The notes: a model not told the origin generated them from the letters alone. A stretch of 64,000 nt of DNA from Amphibalanus amphitrite (GCF_019059575.1 NW_024883069.1:1-64000); one strand, 5' to 3'; positions 35,601-46,764 are shown, counted from the first letter of the stretch. Numbers and translations are program-made.

Positions 35601-37472
35601 GAGCGGGGTCAGTTGAACCACTTTTTATATATTGACATGCACAGCGAGATCTAGTTGTCATATCGAAAAATGCACAAAACCATGAAAAAATATGCTCTTT
35701 TGGCTTCATTTTAAGGTATGTAAAATTATGTTTCAAACATATTTTGCTGCCAAACGCATGCTTATAAAACAGCTCTACGCCCGTTTCAAATGACCCCGAT
35801 GCGAGGGTCAATTGAACCAGCCCATGGGGTCAATTGCACCTATCCTTAACAATGGGATGTTTTCCTCTTTAAGGCCACTTTCTTAAGGAGATATTTTGTC
35901 CGGTTTACTTTACCAAATGCTACATTCAATAGGTCGTTGGAAAGCTAAAAGTGCAAAGTTGCTCATAATAGGTGACATAAAGTACATAGACTATGGTAAA
36001 ATGGGCGGATGAGGAAAATGAGAAATATCTCAGGCTATAGTGTGCTTTCAAGCAAAAGGCTGGAGAAAAAAAGGTCAAAAATTGAGCTCTTATTAAACTA
36101 CTATTTCAGTTTAAAAGCTCATTTCAAAGGTGGACTCTTTCCTTTAATGTTTACAGCCCCTGAGCAATAACCATTGCAAAGGTCACCGGGGTCCATTGAA
36201 ACGGATTGTGGCCCTGTTTCAACTGACCCTCAGAGAAGCGTTTCAATTGACCCCATCCGCTCCCGCCATCTCGCACGCGCCGTAAAGCACATGTCAAACG
36301 AGCTGGAGGGACGGCATCATGCTGAATGAAGGGCCAAATAAGGTGTTATTCCCCAGCCAGGAGTTCTTCTTTCAGCAAACAAAGGTATATGAGATATCAC
36401 AAAATATTCATAAAAACGATTTCTCCCAAACGCCCCTCAAAAACACAAAAACAGGTGTCAAATCAAAATGACCGTCCGTTTGCCGCCCAAACGCCGTTGA
36501 CAAATGAAGTGGTCGAGCGCGGATGCGCAGTGGTGTCGGCAACGCCATATGTTGCATACTGTTGAAAATAAAGCCATGTTTCATCTGACCCCGTGTTTCA
36601 ACTGGCCCCGCTCTCCCCTACAGCATCTGTTTTTGACATAATGAAAGCCTGTGTTTTATGTGGGTGGTAGGCTTCGCCGTTCCTCAGGTCCGTTTCTGGC
36701 ATTTGAATTTCTGCTACATTTCTAGAATGCCTTTTTCTGTTTTTCACATACAAAGCACGGTTCAAATGTGTGACCACAAATCACTGTGATTGTCCCATGC
36801 TTACCACCAACCATTCCTTCAATGCTAATGTCGTTACAGCGAAGTTATTCATTTATTGAGAACAGGGTTGTAGTTGAATAAACAAGACAGGTGAGCAAAA
36901 TCTGCAGCACTCGTAGTCTTGGCTGATGCGTTAGGAAAAATGGAGGAACTGCAAGTACACATCACTTTTCAGTTTTATGATTGAGTGCATTGAATTCCAA
37001 TGTAGAAGAATCGCAGTTTGATTGTATTTTCATTGATATTATGTATTGTTTCAATAATAGATCTAATAAATATTATTCCAATATTACCTAGACGGTAGTT
37101 ATCATCCTGCAAAACATGTCCAAATATTTAGTACCTTGAATAATGCAGTAAAATAAGCTGCGCCGCTGCATGTATCAGCAGCGCAATATCTGGTGCCAAC
37201 TCAAGGTCAAGCGGGTCACGTGACAGTTGAGCGGCGGCTGGCTAGAACAGTCGCCGGCGACTTCAAAATGTTGGAAAAATTGAACTTTCTCGGCAACGCC
37301 GACAACTCTTTAATGATTGGCTGACACGACTGCTACGTCACACCCCGGCGACTGGTCAGCTGATATCGACAACTGCGGAGTTGCCGGCGACTGACCCCGG
37401 TCGCTGGCGATCGCCGGCGACAGTTGCCGTCGCCGGCGACCGGAAAAGTTGCTACGTGTGAAAGGGCCATTA
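32634..37472. mobile_element. Harbinger-like DNA transposon G (body 32637-37469)
   Basis: TIR TGGCCCTTTCACACGTAGCA and its complement at the right. TSD TTA (32634-32636 and 37470-37472), a 3-bp TWA duplication as in PIF/Harbinger. Both subterminal regions (about 250 bp) are studded with the palindrome GTCGCCGGCGAC and variants. No transposase or Myb-like protein was identified in the 3.8 kb outside U2. The frames at 33519-33749 and 34493-35027 resemble nothing I know. Confidence 0.75.
35594..36620. mobile_element. TA-flanked MITE U2 (body 35596-36618)
   Basis: TIR GGGGAGAGCGGGGTCAGTTG at the left and CCCCGCTCTCCCC at the right, with TA on both sides. The interior repeats variants of GGTCAATTGAACC. 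1,023 bp, no transposase. Inserted in G. Confidence 0.88.
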
Positions 37473-38376
37473 CAGTAGGCGGGGCGTGTTCCACGCTGTC
37501 GCGGCTCGGTAAGAGAACACACGTTGAGTGGTGCTCAGCCGTACCCTTGGCAGCGCGAGCTGCTCTGATCGAGCCAGACGGGTATCACGAAGCGACGTGT
37601 CCCGTCTCCGCGTGAACATGCTGCGCATCGTGTTTGGAGCATACTGGTCATTGAGCGCGTTAAACACCTTGATACAGTCCCGCTCGAAAATCATGCCTTC
37701 GATGTTCTGCCAGCCCAGAGACCGCAAGACAGGGGTGATGTGCTCAGTTTTTCGCGTGCCAGTCACCACACGGGCCGCGAAATTGATTACTTTTTGTACG
37801 CGCTTCCGTTGCTCACCAGAGGCACTTGCCCAGACAGGTAAGCAGAACAGAATGTGACTGAAAACGTGAGCACGAATGATGGTGAGTAGAGCTGCAGTTG
37901 AAAAATGGCGACGGAACCGGTAAAGAGATATACATAAGGGTTGCTGTGCATCGGCGTACCACGCGAGTCACGTGACTGTCCCATCTGAGGCACTGGTCGA
38001 TGACAACGCCTAGAACCTTGATGTGCTCGGACGGCTTGAACTGATGGCCAGACATCTCGAAGTAGAAAGTTGCGTTTTCTCTCACGGCCTGTCTCGTGCC
38101 TATGAGAGTAAACTCGGTTTTTGTAGGGTTCATTTTCAACGAGTTCACTGCAAGCCACTTTTGGATGAACATGATGGACTCTTCAAGGCGGTTCTTGAGA
38201 GATGCCATACTGTCCCTGTCCTTTGGAGAACAGTCAAACAACTGGGTGTCATCGGCATAGCTGATGAGCCGTCCATGGAGAAGAAAATTTTGAGCTTCGT
38301 TAACTACAAGACAGAAGAGAACAGGACCCAGGATGGATCCTTGGGGGACCCCACAGCAGACATGTGCAATGTGCAT
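37470..38376 (-). pseudogene. LINE3 reverse transcriptase C-terminal part
   Basis: The minus-strand frame from 38376 has GVPQGSILGPVLF at its start and ISYADDTQLF near residue 40, then the thumb region and IKVLGVVID. Near 37920 the frame shifts, and the sequence continues with FSTAALLTII, INFAARVVTGTR and WNTPRLL to a TAA. It is a dead 5'-truncated copy. Confidence 0.9.
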
Positions 38377-38381
38377 GGATC

Positions 38382-38596
38382 CGAGAGCTGGATCTATGAT
38401 CTCAGTGGATCTCTCGACAAAATAGAGGGGTTGGATCTATGATCCGAGAGGATCTCTCGACAAAATTCAGGGGCTGGATCTATGATCCGAATGGATCTCT
38501 CGACAAAATTTAGGGGTCGGATCTATGATCTCTGTGGATCCAGCGGCCAAAAATTTGTGGAGGACCTATGATCTGGATGGATCTCACGACAACATG
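38382..38596. repeat. GGATCTATGATC tandem repeat, period about 54 bp
   Basis: Four to five units of the type GGATCTATGATC...GGATCTCTCGACAAAAT...GGGG. It directly adjoins the 5' truncation point of LINE3. Confidence 0.85.
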
Positions 38597-38880
38597 TAGC
38601 CAATGAAACCCTTATGCTACATAATCGTACACCTTACAGTGCAATACAATTGAGAATTGTCACTTGTGGACATGGTTAAGACCAGTTGTAATCATTAGGT
38701 ATAGTATCATCATTAAATTTGAATTAAATCAACAACATTTGTGCTACATTTAAAATAAACCAAGAACATGCACATTGCACATTGCTACTTTTCGTGACCA
38801 ATTGTAACTTTTCATGACAGCACTGATGACAATCTTATCAACAAGCTACAGCCACTTTAATTCAATGAACAAACAGTACA
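38597..38880. other. No feature recognised
   Basis: AT-rich sequence between the tandem repeat and S3, without gene-like signals. Confidence 0.35.
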
Positions 38881-39038
38881 GACAGATGCAGTGGCAGCGG
38901 GGCACTGCAGATTTTCATTTTGGTCCCATTCTTTCCATGCAACACCAGTAGGGCTAATGTTCAAATGCCAAAATCTATGGGGGGCACTGTACCCTGGTGC
39001 CACCCCCCCCCCCCTGTTCCGCCGCCTATGGACAGATG
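38881..39038 (-). mobile_element. Short hAT MITE S3 (body 38889-39030)
   Basis: 142 bp, colinear with S1. Ends CAGTGGCAGCGG and GTTCCGCCGCCTATG. Exact 8-bp TSD GACAGATG (38881-38888 and 39031-39038). Confidence 0.92.
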
Positions 39039-39849
39039 TTAGGAAATCAAACCTGGAAGCCAGATAGGCCAGTTTTGTTAAAAATAATCCAGCAATCCAC
39101 TTCTGCCAGGTATGAAATCCCAATCCAGAATGTTCGTATGAGCTATTAGTATGTGCAACACAATTTCGATTTAGTAAGAATAGCAACCAACCGCTAATAC
39201 TTTCCTAATAAAATTACAAGTTCAAAAATGGCATCAACTTCTTCAGATTACCTACTTTTGGCATCGTGCCACGTGTGATGTGGTGCCATGCTGTGCTTTC
39301 GTTATGAGAGAGCCTCCCAAAAAAAGACAAACCAAATTCACAGCTCACGTTTTGGTGATATTGTTTTATTACGTCATTATCGTTTGACCAATGAAAAATC
39401 TTAATTTGACTAAAACCGTAATGATTCCAAAAGATTCCCCGTAATAGGCCCTTCAAACTAATGACGTAAGGTATTGTGATTCATTTGACAAATGAATAAA
39501 ATAAAGATGCAAGGCGCACAGGGTCATGTAATACCGTTTCAGCTTACGTTTACGTCATTAAATTCAACGCTACAAAGATGATATTCACAAACAATCGTAT
39601 CGTAAAATTATGTGAGGCAGAAAAAATGAACATTGTTTTGAAAAAAAAAACTCAAGACTTTTGAATTTCCAGTTTAATTTTTCATTTATTTTCATTATAC
39701 TCGAAGGTAGAACGCTTAGCTCATTTGTTATTTGAATTGACGTCACGAGTTCTATTTCGATACTGAATAATCAGTTTACGGTAAATATCCAAGGCCATTA
39801 CAATTGATATTTCGCTTCCGATAGCTTCCGCGGGCTGTTGAATATTTTT

Positions 39850-40241
39850 AATACTTTTATACTCTCTTATCCAGCCTATCACGCCAGGAAGACCCAGGAC
39901 TGGTGTCGAGCGAGGCTCCTAGGCCTCTGGGAGAAGGAGGCATGGTCTGGCAACAGTCTGGACCTGTCCCCAATCCAAATTATCTGGACGATCGTCAGAA
40001 AAGAGCTCAGCAAGCTTCCACAGGCTAGCTCAGAGAAGAGGCTGTTTCAGAAGTTATAAACGGCATGGCGTAGTTTCAAGGAGAGACTCTTGACAACCTG
40101 AAACGTGACACGCTAGAGTGCAATAGGCCGTGTATGCAACTGAACGGGGACTATGATAACATATAAACCTGAAATAAATTCAACTACTTTATAAGTTATT
40201 GGGGATAAAACAACCGCGCATCAATTTCGGGACACCCTGTA
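39850..40241 (+). mobile_element. Truncated Tc1/mariner 3' end with transposase relic
   Basis: The frame from 39880 reads HARKTQDWC, GLWEKEAWSGNSLDLSPIQIIW and LPQASSEKRL to a TAA at 40057-40059. Similarity resumes after it (TAWRSFKERL). NS-x-DLSPI-x-x-x-W is the region of the third catalytic residue in Tc1/mariner transposases. Here the expected Glu is Gln, so it is inactive. The right TIR, ending in GGGACACCCTG followed by TA at 40240-40241, is present. The left end was not found. Confidence 0.82.
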
Positions 40242-40452
40242 AGCCTCTCAACAGCGTTACAGGCCGGGCCGGGTCGGGCCGTTCATACAGAGATTTTTCC
40301 GTTACTTGTTGTAGCACTTGCTGTATGAAGGCATAGGTATAAGTTATATGAGAAAAAACACTTCTAAATGGCCTCCTTACAAGGATATACCAAATGATGA
40401 CAAAATGAAATAATTATGGATGATATCGACCACAGGTCATTATCAAAATAAG
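40242..40452. other. Possible host intron sequence
   Basis: About 210 bp downstream (minus strand) of the D2HGDH-like exon and just right of the Tc1 relic. No feature was seen apart from a CCGGGCCGGGTCGGGCC stretch. Confidence 0.35.
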
Positions 40453-40498
40453 TCGGACAGAACTTTTCAAAAGTATGAATTTTTTCAAAAGTTCTGTC
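40453..40498. repeat. Perfect-arm hairpin in the presumed intron
   Basis: GGACAGAACTTTT and AAAAGTTCTGTCC flank about 20 bp. It lies about 30 nt past the presumed splice donor of the D2HGDH-like exon. Confidence 0.8.
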
Positions 40499-40528
40499 CT
40501 CGTAATAAAAGACCAGAGCACGACCCAC

Positions 40529-40709
40529 CGCGACAGGAGCGCCACCAATCGGTGTTGTAGGCTCGAAGTTCAGTCTCGTCGGTTACCACCCGTTGCGCGT
40601 CCAGGATGTCTCGAAACACGGCCAGGTCGGCGTCCGTCAGCCGACTAAAGTCACCACGCTGCACCTTCGGGTAGTGCAGCCGGGTCAGCTGCACATCGGC
40701 GCCAGAGGC
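40529..40709 (-). CDS. D2HGDH: D-2-hydroxyglutarate dehydrogenase, N-terminal exon
   Basis: The minus strand encodes LTRLHYPKVQRGDFSRL, then DLAVFRDIL, VVTDETELRAYNTDWWRSCRG. Positions match the region just before the FAD-binding domain of animal D2HGDH, a mitochondrial FAD enzyme oxidising D-2-hydroxyglutarate to 2-oxoglutarate (LTxxxYPxxR, DLxxF, VVTDxxxLxxxNxDW). The exon is bounded by CCCACAG (40710-40716) and a GTGGGT donor (40528-40523). It is 181 nt, phase 0 to phase 1, ending where the family continues with a glycine or cysteine and SKVLLRP. Alternatively it starts at the in-frame ATG 40745-40743. No other exon was found. The identification rests on remembered family sequences. Confidence 0.78.
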
Positions 40710-40778
40710 CTGTGGGCGCGTGTCAGGGGAGCGCTGAAGAGCCATGTCCAGGAACGCAGGGGCGTAGGATCCTATACA

Positions 40779-40855
40779 GTTGGGGGGGCTTCAGCCCCCC
40801 CAACTGGCTGGTCAGCCCCCCCAACTTGCCAGTCAGCCCCCCCAACATTTTAAAA
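40779..40855. repeat. AGCCCCCCCAACT subterminal repeats of W
   Basis: Three units of about 24 bp (CAGCCCCCCCAACTTGCCAG and variants) next to the left TIR. One related unit lies at 45451-45466 near the right TIR. Confidence 0.85.
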
Positions 40856-41335
40856 TATAGCCAAATCAAAGAAAGCTCAACTTGGCAAGGATAAATGGTA
40901 CTATTTTGGGGAGAAAGCAGGCGTCACACTTCTTTTTGCAACCAAGGACAGACGCTGTAGATTAGGCTGTAGGTTGTAGGCTTTACGTTTTAGGTGGTAG
41001 GTTTTAGGTTGTATGTAGGTTGCAGGTTTTTGGTTGTAGGTTGTATGTGAATTGTGAAGTTAGGCCAGGTTTGGTTAGGTTTGGTTTGGTTTGGTCCGAT
41101 TAGAAAGCAGCTCTGGAGTCTGGGTACAGCGCCTCTCTGCTTTACGATTACCCAATTTTGGCCTTAAGACTAACTGGGGGCCTTGAAAATGTGCATTGCA
41201 ATGGAGGGAGTAAGTTTAATTTATAAAATGACTTTCGAGTCATAAGAAAGAAAATACTAGGAAAACAAAACCAGGAAGGTACACTACACACACATAAGAA
41301 ATCAACTGTGGTTTTAGCAAGCCGGAGGCCGAAGG

Positions 41336-41540
41336 CCCTTTGCAGAGATGAGGTCCTCTGTAGAGAGGACCCCTGTAAAGACTAGAGAGGAGGCCCTCTG
41401 AAGAAAGGATGCCCTCTGAAAGGGATAGACCCTCAGTAGAGAGAAGTCCTCTGTAGAGAGGAGGCCTTCTGTAGTTGAGAGACCCTGTAAAAAGAGGAGG
41501 CCCACAGTACAGCGGTGGTCCTCTGTAGAGAGGAGGCCCC
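41336..41540. repeat. CTCTGTAGAGAGGAGGCC minisatellite
   Basis: Eight or more degenerate units of about 20-25 bp. Two further units occur at 42320-42358. Confidence 0.85.
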
Positions 41541-41584
41541 TTTGTTTGTTTTTTTTTTGGAAATTGTTGTACGCACAGGTCAAT

Positions 41585-41975
41585 ACGAGATCGTGACTGT
41601 AATTACACCAACCGTGTCAAATTGAATCGGAATTCATATGTGTAGTGTGGAGTGTAGGAACTCCGGCTTGTACTACCATGCTAAAAGAGTTGTAAAATGT
41701 GTGATTTGGAGCTTTGTTTTGACAAATGCTCTTGCAAATTTTCTCGGCGCTCCGTGCCTCCGATTCTTACACCAATCAATAAGAAAGGTCGTGACTGTAA
41801 TAACACCAACAATGTCAAATTGAATCAAAATTCATATGTGTACTGTTAAGGAACTCCGGCTTGTACTAGCATGCTAAAAGGGTTATAAAATTTGTGTTTT
41901 AGAGCTATGTTTTGACAAAAAAAAAAACAAATTTTCGCCGCGCTTCGCGCCGCCGATTCATAAACATAAGAGAGA
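41585..41975 (+). repeat. Tandem duplication, unit about 196 bp
   Basis: Two copies, each starting at GATCGTGACTGTAAT or GGTCGTGACTGTAAT and containing AACTCCGGCTTGTACTA and a TTTTGACAAA tract. Each ends in a CGGCGC-type block (41750 and 41937). Confidence 0.8.
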
Positions 41976-44142
41976 TCGCTACTGTATGCTTCTAATGCAT
42001 TAGGCTAAAAGTGCGGTAACAATATCAACTTCTGGGTTTTTAAGTCGGTCGATACGCCCCTCCCCCCCCCCCCACAGCGAGAAATCCGTGGCGACGCACT
42101 TGCATAGGTGAATTTAACTAAAACTACTAAGCCGAGTGACTTATAACGATAAAGCTTCATCTTAGAAACGATGAAGACAAAATGTCTTTTGATCTCGACA
42201 TACTCGCTCCCCCTTCCCCGGTCGTCAGAATTCATCCATCAGACCCGGCATGTCGGCCGACCTGTAACCTCCCCCCCCCCCCCCCACCACAAAAAAACGT
42301 TCGCCTAGATGCTCCCTTGCCCTCTGTAGAGAGGAGGCCCCCTGTAGAGAGTAGGTCTCCCGGGATCCTCCGCCCCCCCCCCCCCTGGCCAAATCGTGCC
42401 TGCAATTGTTTCTTGCATTTTGTTGCGAGTATTCGTGTAGCTACACGCCCTACAACTTTAAAAATAAAACTATGCTTCCAATGATATGCAGAATGCGGGG
42501 GTTTTGCGAAATACTACAACAGAAATTGTTCTGTGACGGTCCTGCAGCTTTACAGATCACGATCGCCTACTTTGTCGATACCGCTATCGTGGCCCTAAAA
42601 GTAGTCGAGGTGATCCCTGAAACAGCCAAAAGGAAGCCATTAAACAGCCTACAATCTTTAGGTACACAAAAACTTGACTCTTCCAAAATGAAGCATGGGT
42701 GATTGGTGAAAAATGAGTACCTACCTAGATTTAAGGAAAGTGAGGGTCCCTCTAAGGAGCCCGTTAAACAGTATGCCAAACTAGGGGATAGGAATCTAAA
42801 TACTGAATCAATCAATAAATGGAATCTCTCATCAGCGTTAACCGCGCCCCATTGGGGTCTGCCGAGCAACGCTCCCTGCTGGGGGGGGGGGGCAAATTGG
42901 CCCCCTCCCCCCTAAGATCTCGAGAACCACGCAACCTAGCGACAAGCAGTAAACGGCTTTGGATAGCCCCAACAGGGAACTACCTTGTGTCCCAATTTCG
43001 TTGACCTAGGTCAAACCGATGACGTCACAGGTCAGGTCAAATGTCGATTTTTCACCGTTTGCAGGCATTTCAAGAAATGCGTTGTAAAATCGAGTAAAGT
43101 GCATTTCATTGCAAGTCATCGATGGGGTATTGTTTGTCAAACACATATTTTGCTATTTAATGTCACTGATACCAGGTCAGGTCACAGAGGTCAGGTCACT
43201 GAGGGTCAAAATATGAAAATACCATGTGATGCATCTTTTATGGTCCATTTTACATGACAAATGCGATTATGTGGGTCAGGTAGCCTTTGGGGCCAGTTTA
43301 GGTCATGTTCTGGTGAAGGTCAGGTCAAGATCACGTCAAATAAGGTCAAATGTCAAACTTGATATTTTTGCATAAAATGGGTATTGATTCGATGCAGCTC
43401 GTCACGGGGAGTCTAATGGTGGTCTTTGTTTTGCGCTAGGTGGTCTAGAATTGCTAAAAATTGAGTTCAAAAATGTGACGTCATCAATTTTGAACAGTTT
43501 TTCCGCTATAATTTGGCCAAAAAAGAGGTATCGATCTTAAATTGGTATGTAGATAGAAGAGCGCAGGGAATTTCACACATATTCCGGTTAGCTCGAAAGT
43601 CAAAAAACTTTTGGGATTTTCTTTGCGTTTTCTAAAAAAAATAAACTTTTTGAATTTTTGGGGTCTAAATCCCACAATTTTTAAAATCCGAGATAGCAGT
43701 TTTGTAGCTTTGCTTATTTTTGCTCGAACATGACCTCAGTTTGACCTCAATAACTCCTGACCTAAGGTGACCTAAGACTTGAAATTTTGTGTGAAGGTGT
43801 CAAATTGATGCCCGGTCCCAGTAAACATGCCGACGTCGGCCCGACGTCGGGCCGAGGCTCGGCCCGACGTCGGCCCAGCGTCGGGTCAACCTCGGCCCGA
43901 CATCGGCTGGACGTCGGATATGCCCGCATGTTCCGACGTCCAGCCGAAGTCCAGCCGACGTCGAACCGACGTCGGGCCGAGATCGTTTGCCGAGGTTGAC
44001 GAGATCGTTTGTCGTTGGACCGACGGGGCCGACGTCGGCATGTTTATTGGGACAACGCGCCAAAAATATGAACCGGCGGCGGGATTCGAGCCCCCCAGTC
44101 GCCGACGTCGGCATGTTTACTGGGACAACACGCCAAAAGCAT

Positions 44143-44220
44143 CAGCCGGCGATGGGATTCGAACCCCGTGTCATTCGAATGCGAGGTTAGTGCGCTAACC
44201 ACTACACCACGCAGCCAGCT
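44143..44220 (-). repeat. tRNA-like sequence, probable SINE head
   Basis: On the minus strand AGCTGGC and GCCGGCT can pair as an acceptor stem. TGGTGTAGTGGTTAGCGC resembles a D-arm with polymerase III A-box, and GGTTCGAATCCC is a canonical T-arm/B-box. The T-stem and anticodon stem are imperfect, so it is not a functional tRNA by eye. A partial second B-box (GGATTCGAGCCCC on plus) at 44085 suggests a duplicated tRNA-derived SINE inside K. Confidence 0.65.
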
Positions 44221-44326
44221 AACGAATTTGGTTTGTTTTGTTGGCTTATGTCCTTTCGGTCTGACAAGACCATTTCAGAGCCGGAAGGATCATAGGATGG
44301 AGACATTGGTCTTCTTGGCGAGCACC

Positions 44327-44518
44327 CTGGGTCCAGTTCATATAGAGTCCCTGGTCGCATTGCTGTTACGTGACACTTATTGGAAAGGGCGACCCCACAA
44401 TGGATTCATATAGCCACTCTTACACACCTGCACCAACGTTTCCCAAAGTGTCCCTTTGATAAGTGGCACTTTGGCAAAGTGACACTTGCCGACTGGCCTT
44501 TCTATATGAACTGGGCCC
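44327..44518. repeat. Small inverted repeat GGTCCAGTTCATATAGA
   Basis: GGGTCCAGTTCATATAGAG at the left and TCTATATGAACTGGGCCC at the right enclose about 160 bp with AAGTGACACTT-type motifs. A possible tiny MITE; no TSD found. Confidence 0.55.
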
Positions 44519-45496
44519 GGCCCTGGTGAGTTGCCGGGGCTGAGCCTGACCAAAGGATAGGCCGAGCAGCCCCCAAGCACTCACCGCACCCGGCTACGGG
44601 CGAGCTCGGCTTACGGGCTCGCCCGACTGGCAAATGGGATAAAGTTTCCCGTCCAGTCCGGATCAGGGGGTTGCGGCGTGGAGGAAGATTTGAGTTTCCT
44701 GAGAATATTTTGAATACAGAAGCTCTTTATGAAACATGAAACATGTATTTTATATTATTTTAACGGTCAAAACAGCGGCCGATGTCGGTCCGACGTCGCC
44801 CCGACGTCGGCCCGACGTCGGCTGGACCTCAGCAATTGATCTCGGTCCGACGTCGGCCCGACGTCGGCTGGACCTCGGCTGGACGTCGGAACATGCGGGC
44901 ATATCCGACATCCAGCCGACGTCGTGCCGAGGTTGGACCGACGTCGGGCCGACGTCGGCATGCTGATGCCGAGTTGCCGACGTCACCCCGACGTCGGCCG
45001 ACGTCGGGCCGACGTCGGCATGTTTACTGGGGTAAGGTACTAAACATTTGGCGGCGCTGCACGCCGCCGTTTTCTTGCTATTCAGGAAAAACCACAGGGG
45101 GGGGGGGGGGCAAATTGACCTTCCAGCGGGGCGAGGGTTAAGTATAAGAGCATACATATACTGTTTAAGTGGCATCACTTTGCATTTGAAAAGAGCGGGA
45201 ACATACACTGCATAAATGTGGACATGTGGTTGTAAAACGTTGAGCTGGAATATACCCACGCCTTATTTTATAAGCTTGAACTTGGATCCAGGGGGAGAGA
45301 TTAAGTCATATCACTCAAGTCATAGACCCCCTTTTCACCACCACGGTCCACGCTCCCCCCGATCATTGGTCAACACCTTTTCCAATGCTGGTTTTTCCCT
45401 CCCCCCCCCCGTCAGCACCTTTCGTCGCCGCCCCCACCGGCGTCCGTGGCTCAGCCCCCCCAACCTATTTTGCGATCCTACACCCCTGCAGGAACG

Positions 45497-45606
45497 GCAG
45501 CCTTCCGCTTTCTTATTTTTTCCACGGCCCCATGCATCTGGCACAGATACATGCACAAAAAATAATCACACCCGGCCTAGAGTGTTGACGGAGCGGAAAG
45601 CCCCTA
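45497..45606. other. Short unassigned island between W and J2
   Basis: 110 bp between the TSD of W and the TTAA of J2. If the D2HGDH-like assignment is right, this would be original host sequence upstream of the exon. No start codon or coding similarity was recognised. Confidence 0.4.
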
Positions 45607-46764
45607 TTAACCCGGCAGGCGGTGGGCCTACCAGCCACCTTCCGCGCGGTGCGGGGGGGGGCATTTTTTGCCCCCCCGTATCTCCGAAACTACTGGACGG
45701 ATCCGGAAAATTCAAACGGCGTTCGATAGTCCTGTCAAATTTGTCGAAGAAGACCAAATTTCATTGACCTCGGGGTCACCGATGACGTCACAGGTCAGGT
45801 CAAAGATAAAATGTTTCACCGTTCACGGGGCTTCTAGGGAAAGCGCTATAACACCGAGTAAAACGCATTTTGTCGAAAATCAGCGATAAGGCGTCAGTTG
45901 TCTAGTACTTATGTTGCTATTAGAGGTCACTGGTCATACCAGGTCAGGTCACAGGTCAGGTCACCAAAGGTCACCAATAGGGTGTGTCGACCACAAAGAA
46001 ATTACTGGAGACAGCTATTTTTTATGTCCCTGAAGCACAGTAAGTTCATTGGCATTCAGCTTTCATCTTACAATTCAAAGGCAACTGGCCAACAGACAAT
46101 TGTCTGCGGAGAGCTTCTCCCATTCCGCGATATCAGCGCCATCTGCTTTTTAGCGCAGAGTTACGGTGGTCTTTCTGAGAAGCTTAAGTACACAGATGTC
46201 GCTAGAGTCGTCCGAGCCAACAGTCCACCGAAGCATTGACTTTGTAGTCGAAAAATACGCCCAAACACTAAACAGCTGCTGCCATAAACTATGTCTATTG
46301 TTTAGACAACCAACATAGCAGACTAGGTCGCCATTAACACCAGCCAAGTGCATCCCGTGTGCCAAAAATCCAGAATCCTAGCCTGAGTGGCAGCCCTCGC
46401 CCCTCCCCTAGCCTGCTCGCCGTGGGGGGCACGGACCGCCACAGCCGCATTTGCCTATCGGCCACCGCACTGAGCCCCTACCTCCCCCCCCCCCCCTCCC
46501 CACATATACCTACTAACCAGTCAGAAACATGTAGCTATACCGTAGTCGTAATCCCCCGTCATCTTAATGTCACGCTAAACCGCGACGGGTTAGACGGCTC
46601 CGTGCGGACCCGGTGGCGATTAATATCGGCATCTGAAGTAACAGGGACGCAGACAATTCGAACGAATCTGACAGGTGAAAAACAACCCACATTCCACCGA
46701 TTCTACAATCTACAGTGGCACCTCAGCCCGCACCGCCCAAAATATCTACGCCCAGAAGAGGATT

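Larger units (their letters stand above)
32394..38376 (-). mobile_element. LINE3, minus strand, split by Harbinger-like G
   Basis: The coding part runs from 38376 down to a stop at 37470-37472, exactly at the edge of G. Beyond G, 32633 down to 32419 would be the 3' UTR, and (GGTAT)n the tail. The 5' truncation point abuts a GGATCTATGATC tandem repeat. Joining the two halves across G is an inference from G's TTA duplication and the tail. Direct evidence exists only for the RT half. Confidence 0.6.
43817..45031. mobile_element. CGACGTCGG palindromic element K
   Basis: TIR CCCAGTAAACATGCCGACG and its complement. Each arm (about 43817-44045 and 44770-45031) is an array of CGACGTCGG palindromes with CCGACGTCGGCCCGACG runs. 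The TSD is short or unclear (GT or GGT). A further inward copy of the right end at 44098-44124 suggests rearrangement. The long Asp-Val-Gly-Pro frames are products of the repeat. Confidence 0.75.
42838..45141. mobile_element. TTAA element J (body 42842-45137)
   Basis: TTAA at both ends. Left CCGCGCCCCATTGGGG; near both ends CTGG or CTGC, a G-run and CAAATTG. Right CAGCGGGGCGAGGG. A CGGCGCTGCACGCCG hairpin lies at about 45050. The interior (42980-43780) has many GGTCA units and is colinear with the two halves of J2. It is interrupted by K. Confidence 0.85.
40749..45496. mobile_element. hAT-like transposon W (body 40757-45488)
   Basis: Exact 8-bp TSD CAGGAACG (40749-40756 and 45489-45496). TIR CAGGGGCGTAGGATC at the left; at the right, the complement of CAGGGGTGTAGGATC. 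Both ends continue with a poly-G tract and GGCTCAGCC-like motifs. It contains minisatellites and TTAA element J. No transposase was found. It lies 40 nt upstream of the presumed acceptor of the D2HGDH-like exon, or 4 nt upstream of the alternative ATG. Confidence 0.9.

Noticed and set aside
40960-41100. Telomere-like TTAGG/GTAGGTT run
   Set aside because: Degenerate and irregular (GTAGGTT, TTTAGGT, TTGGT); not a uniform arthropod TTAGG array, and it sits inside hAT W.
44143-44220. Functional tRNA gene
   Set aside because: The B-box is good, but the anticodon and T stems do not pair well and a partial copy lies next to it; called a SINE head instead.
43787-45259. Asp-Val-Gly-Pro-Thr-Ser repeat proteins of 100-170 codons
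   Set aside because: All frames, on both strands, come from the CGACGTCGG array of element K; there is no independent coding signal.
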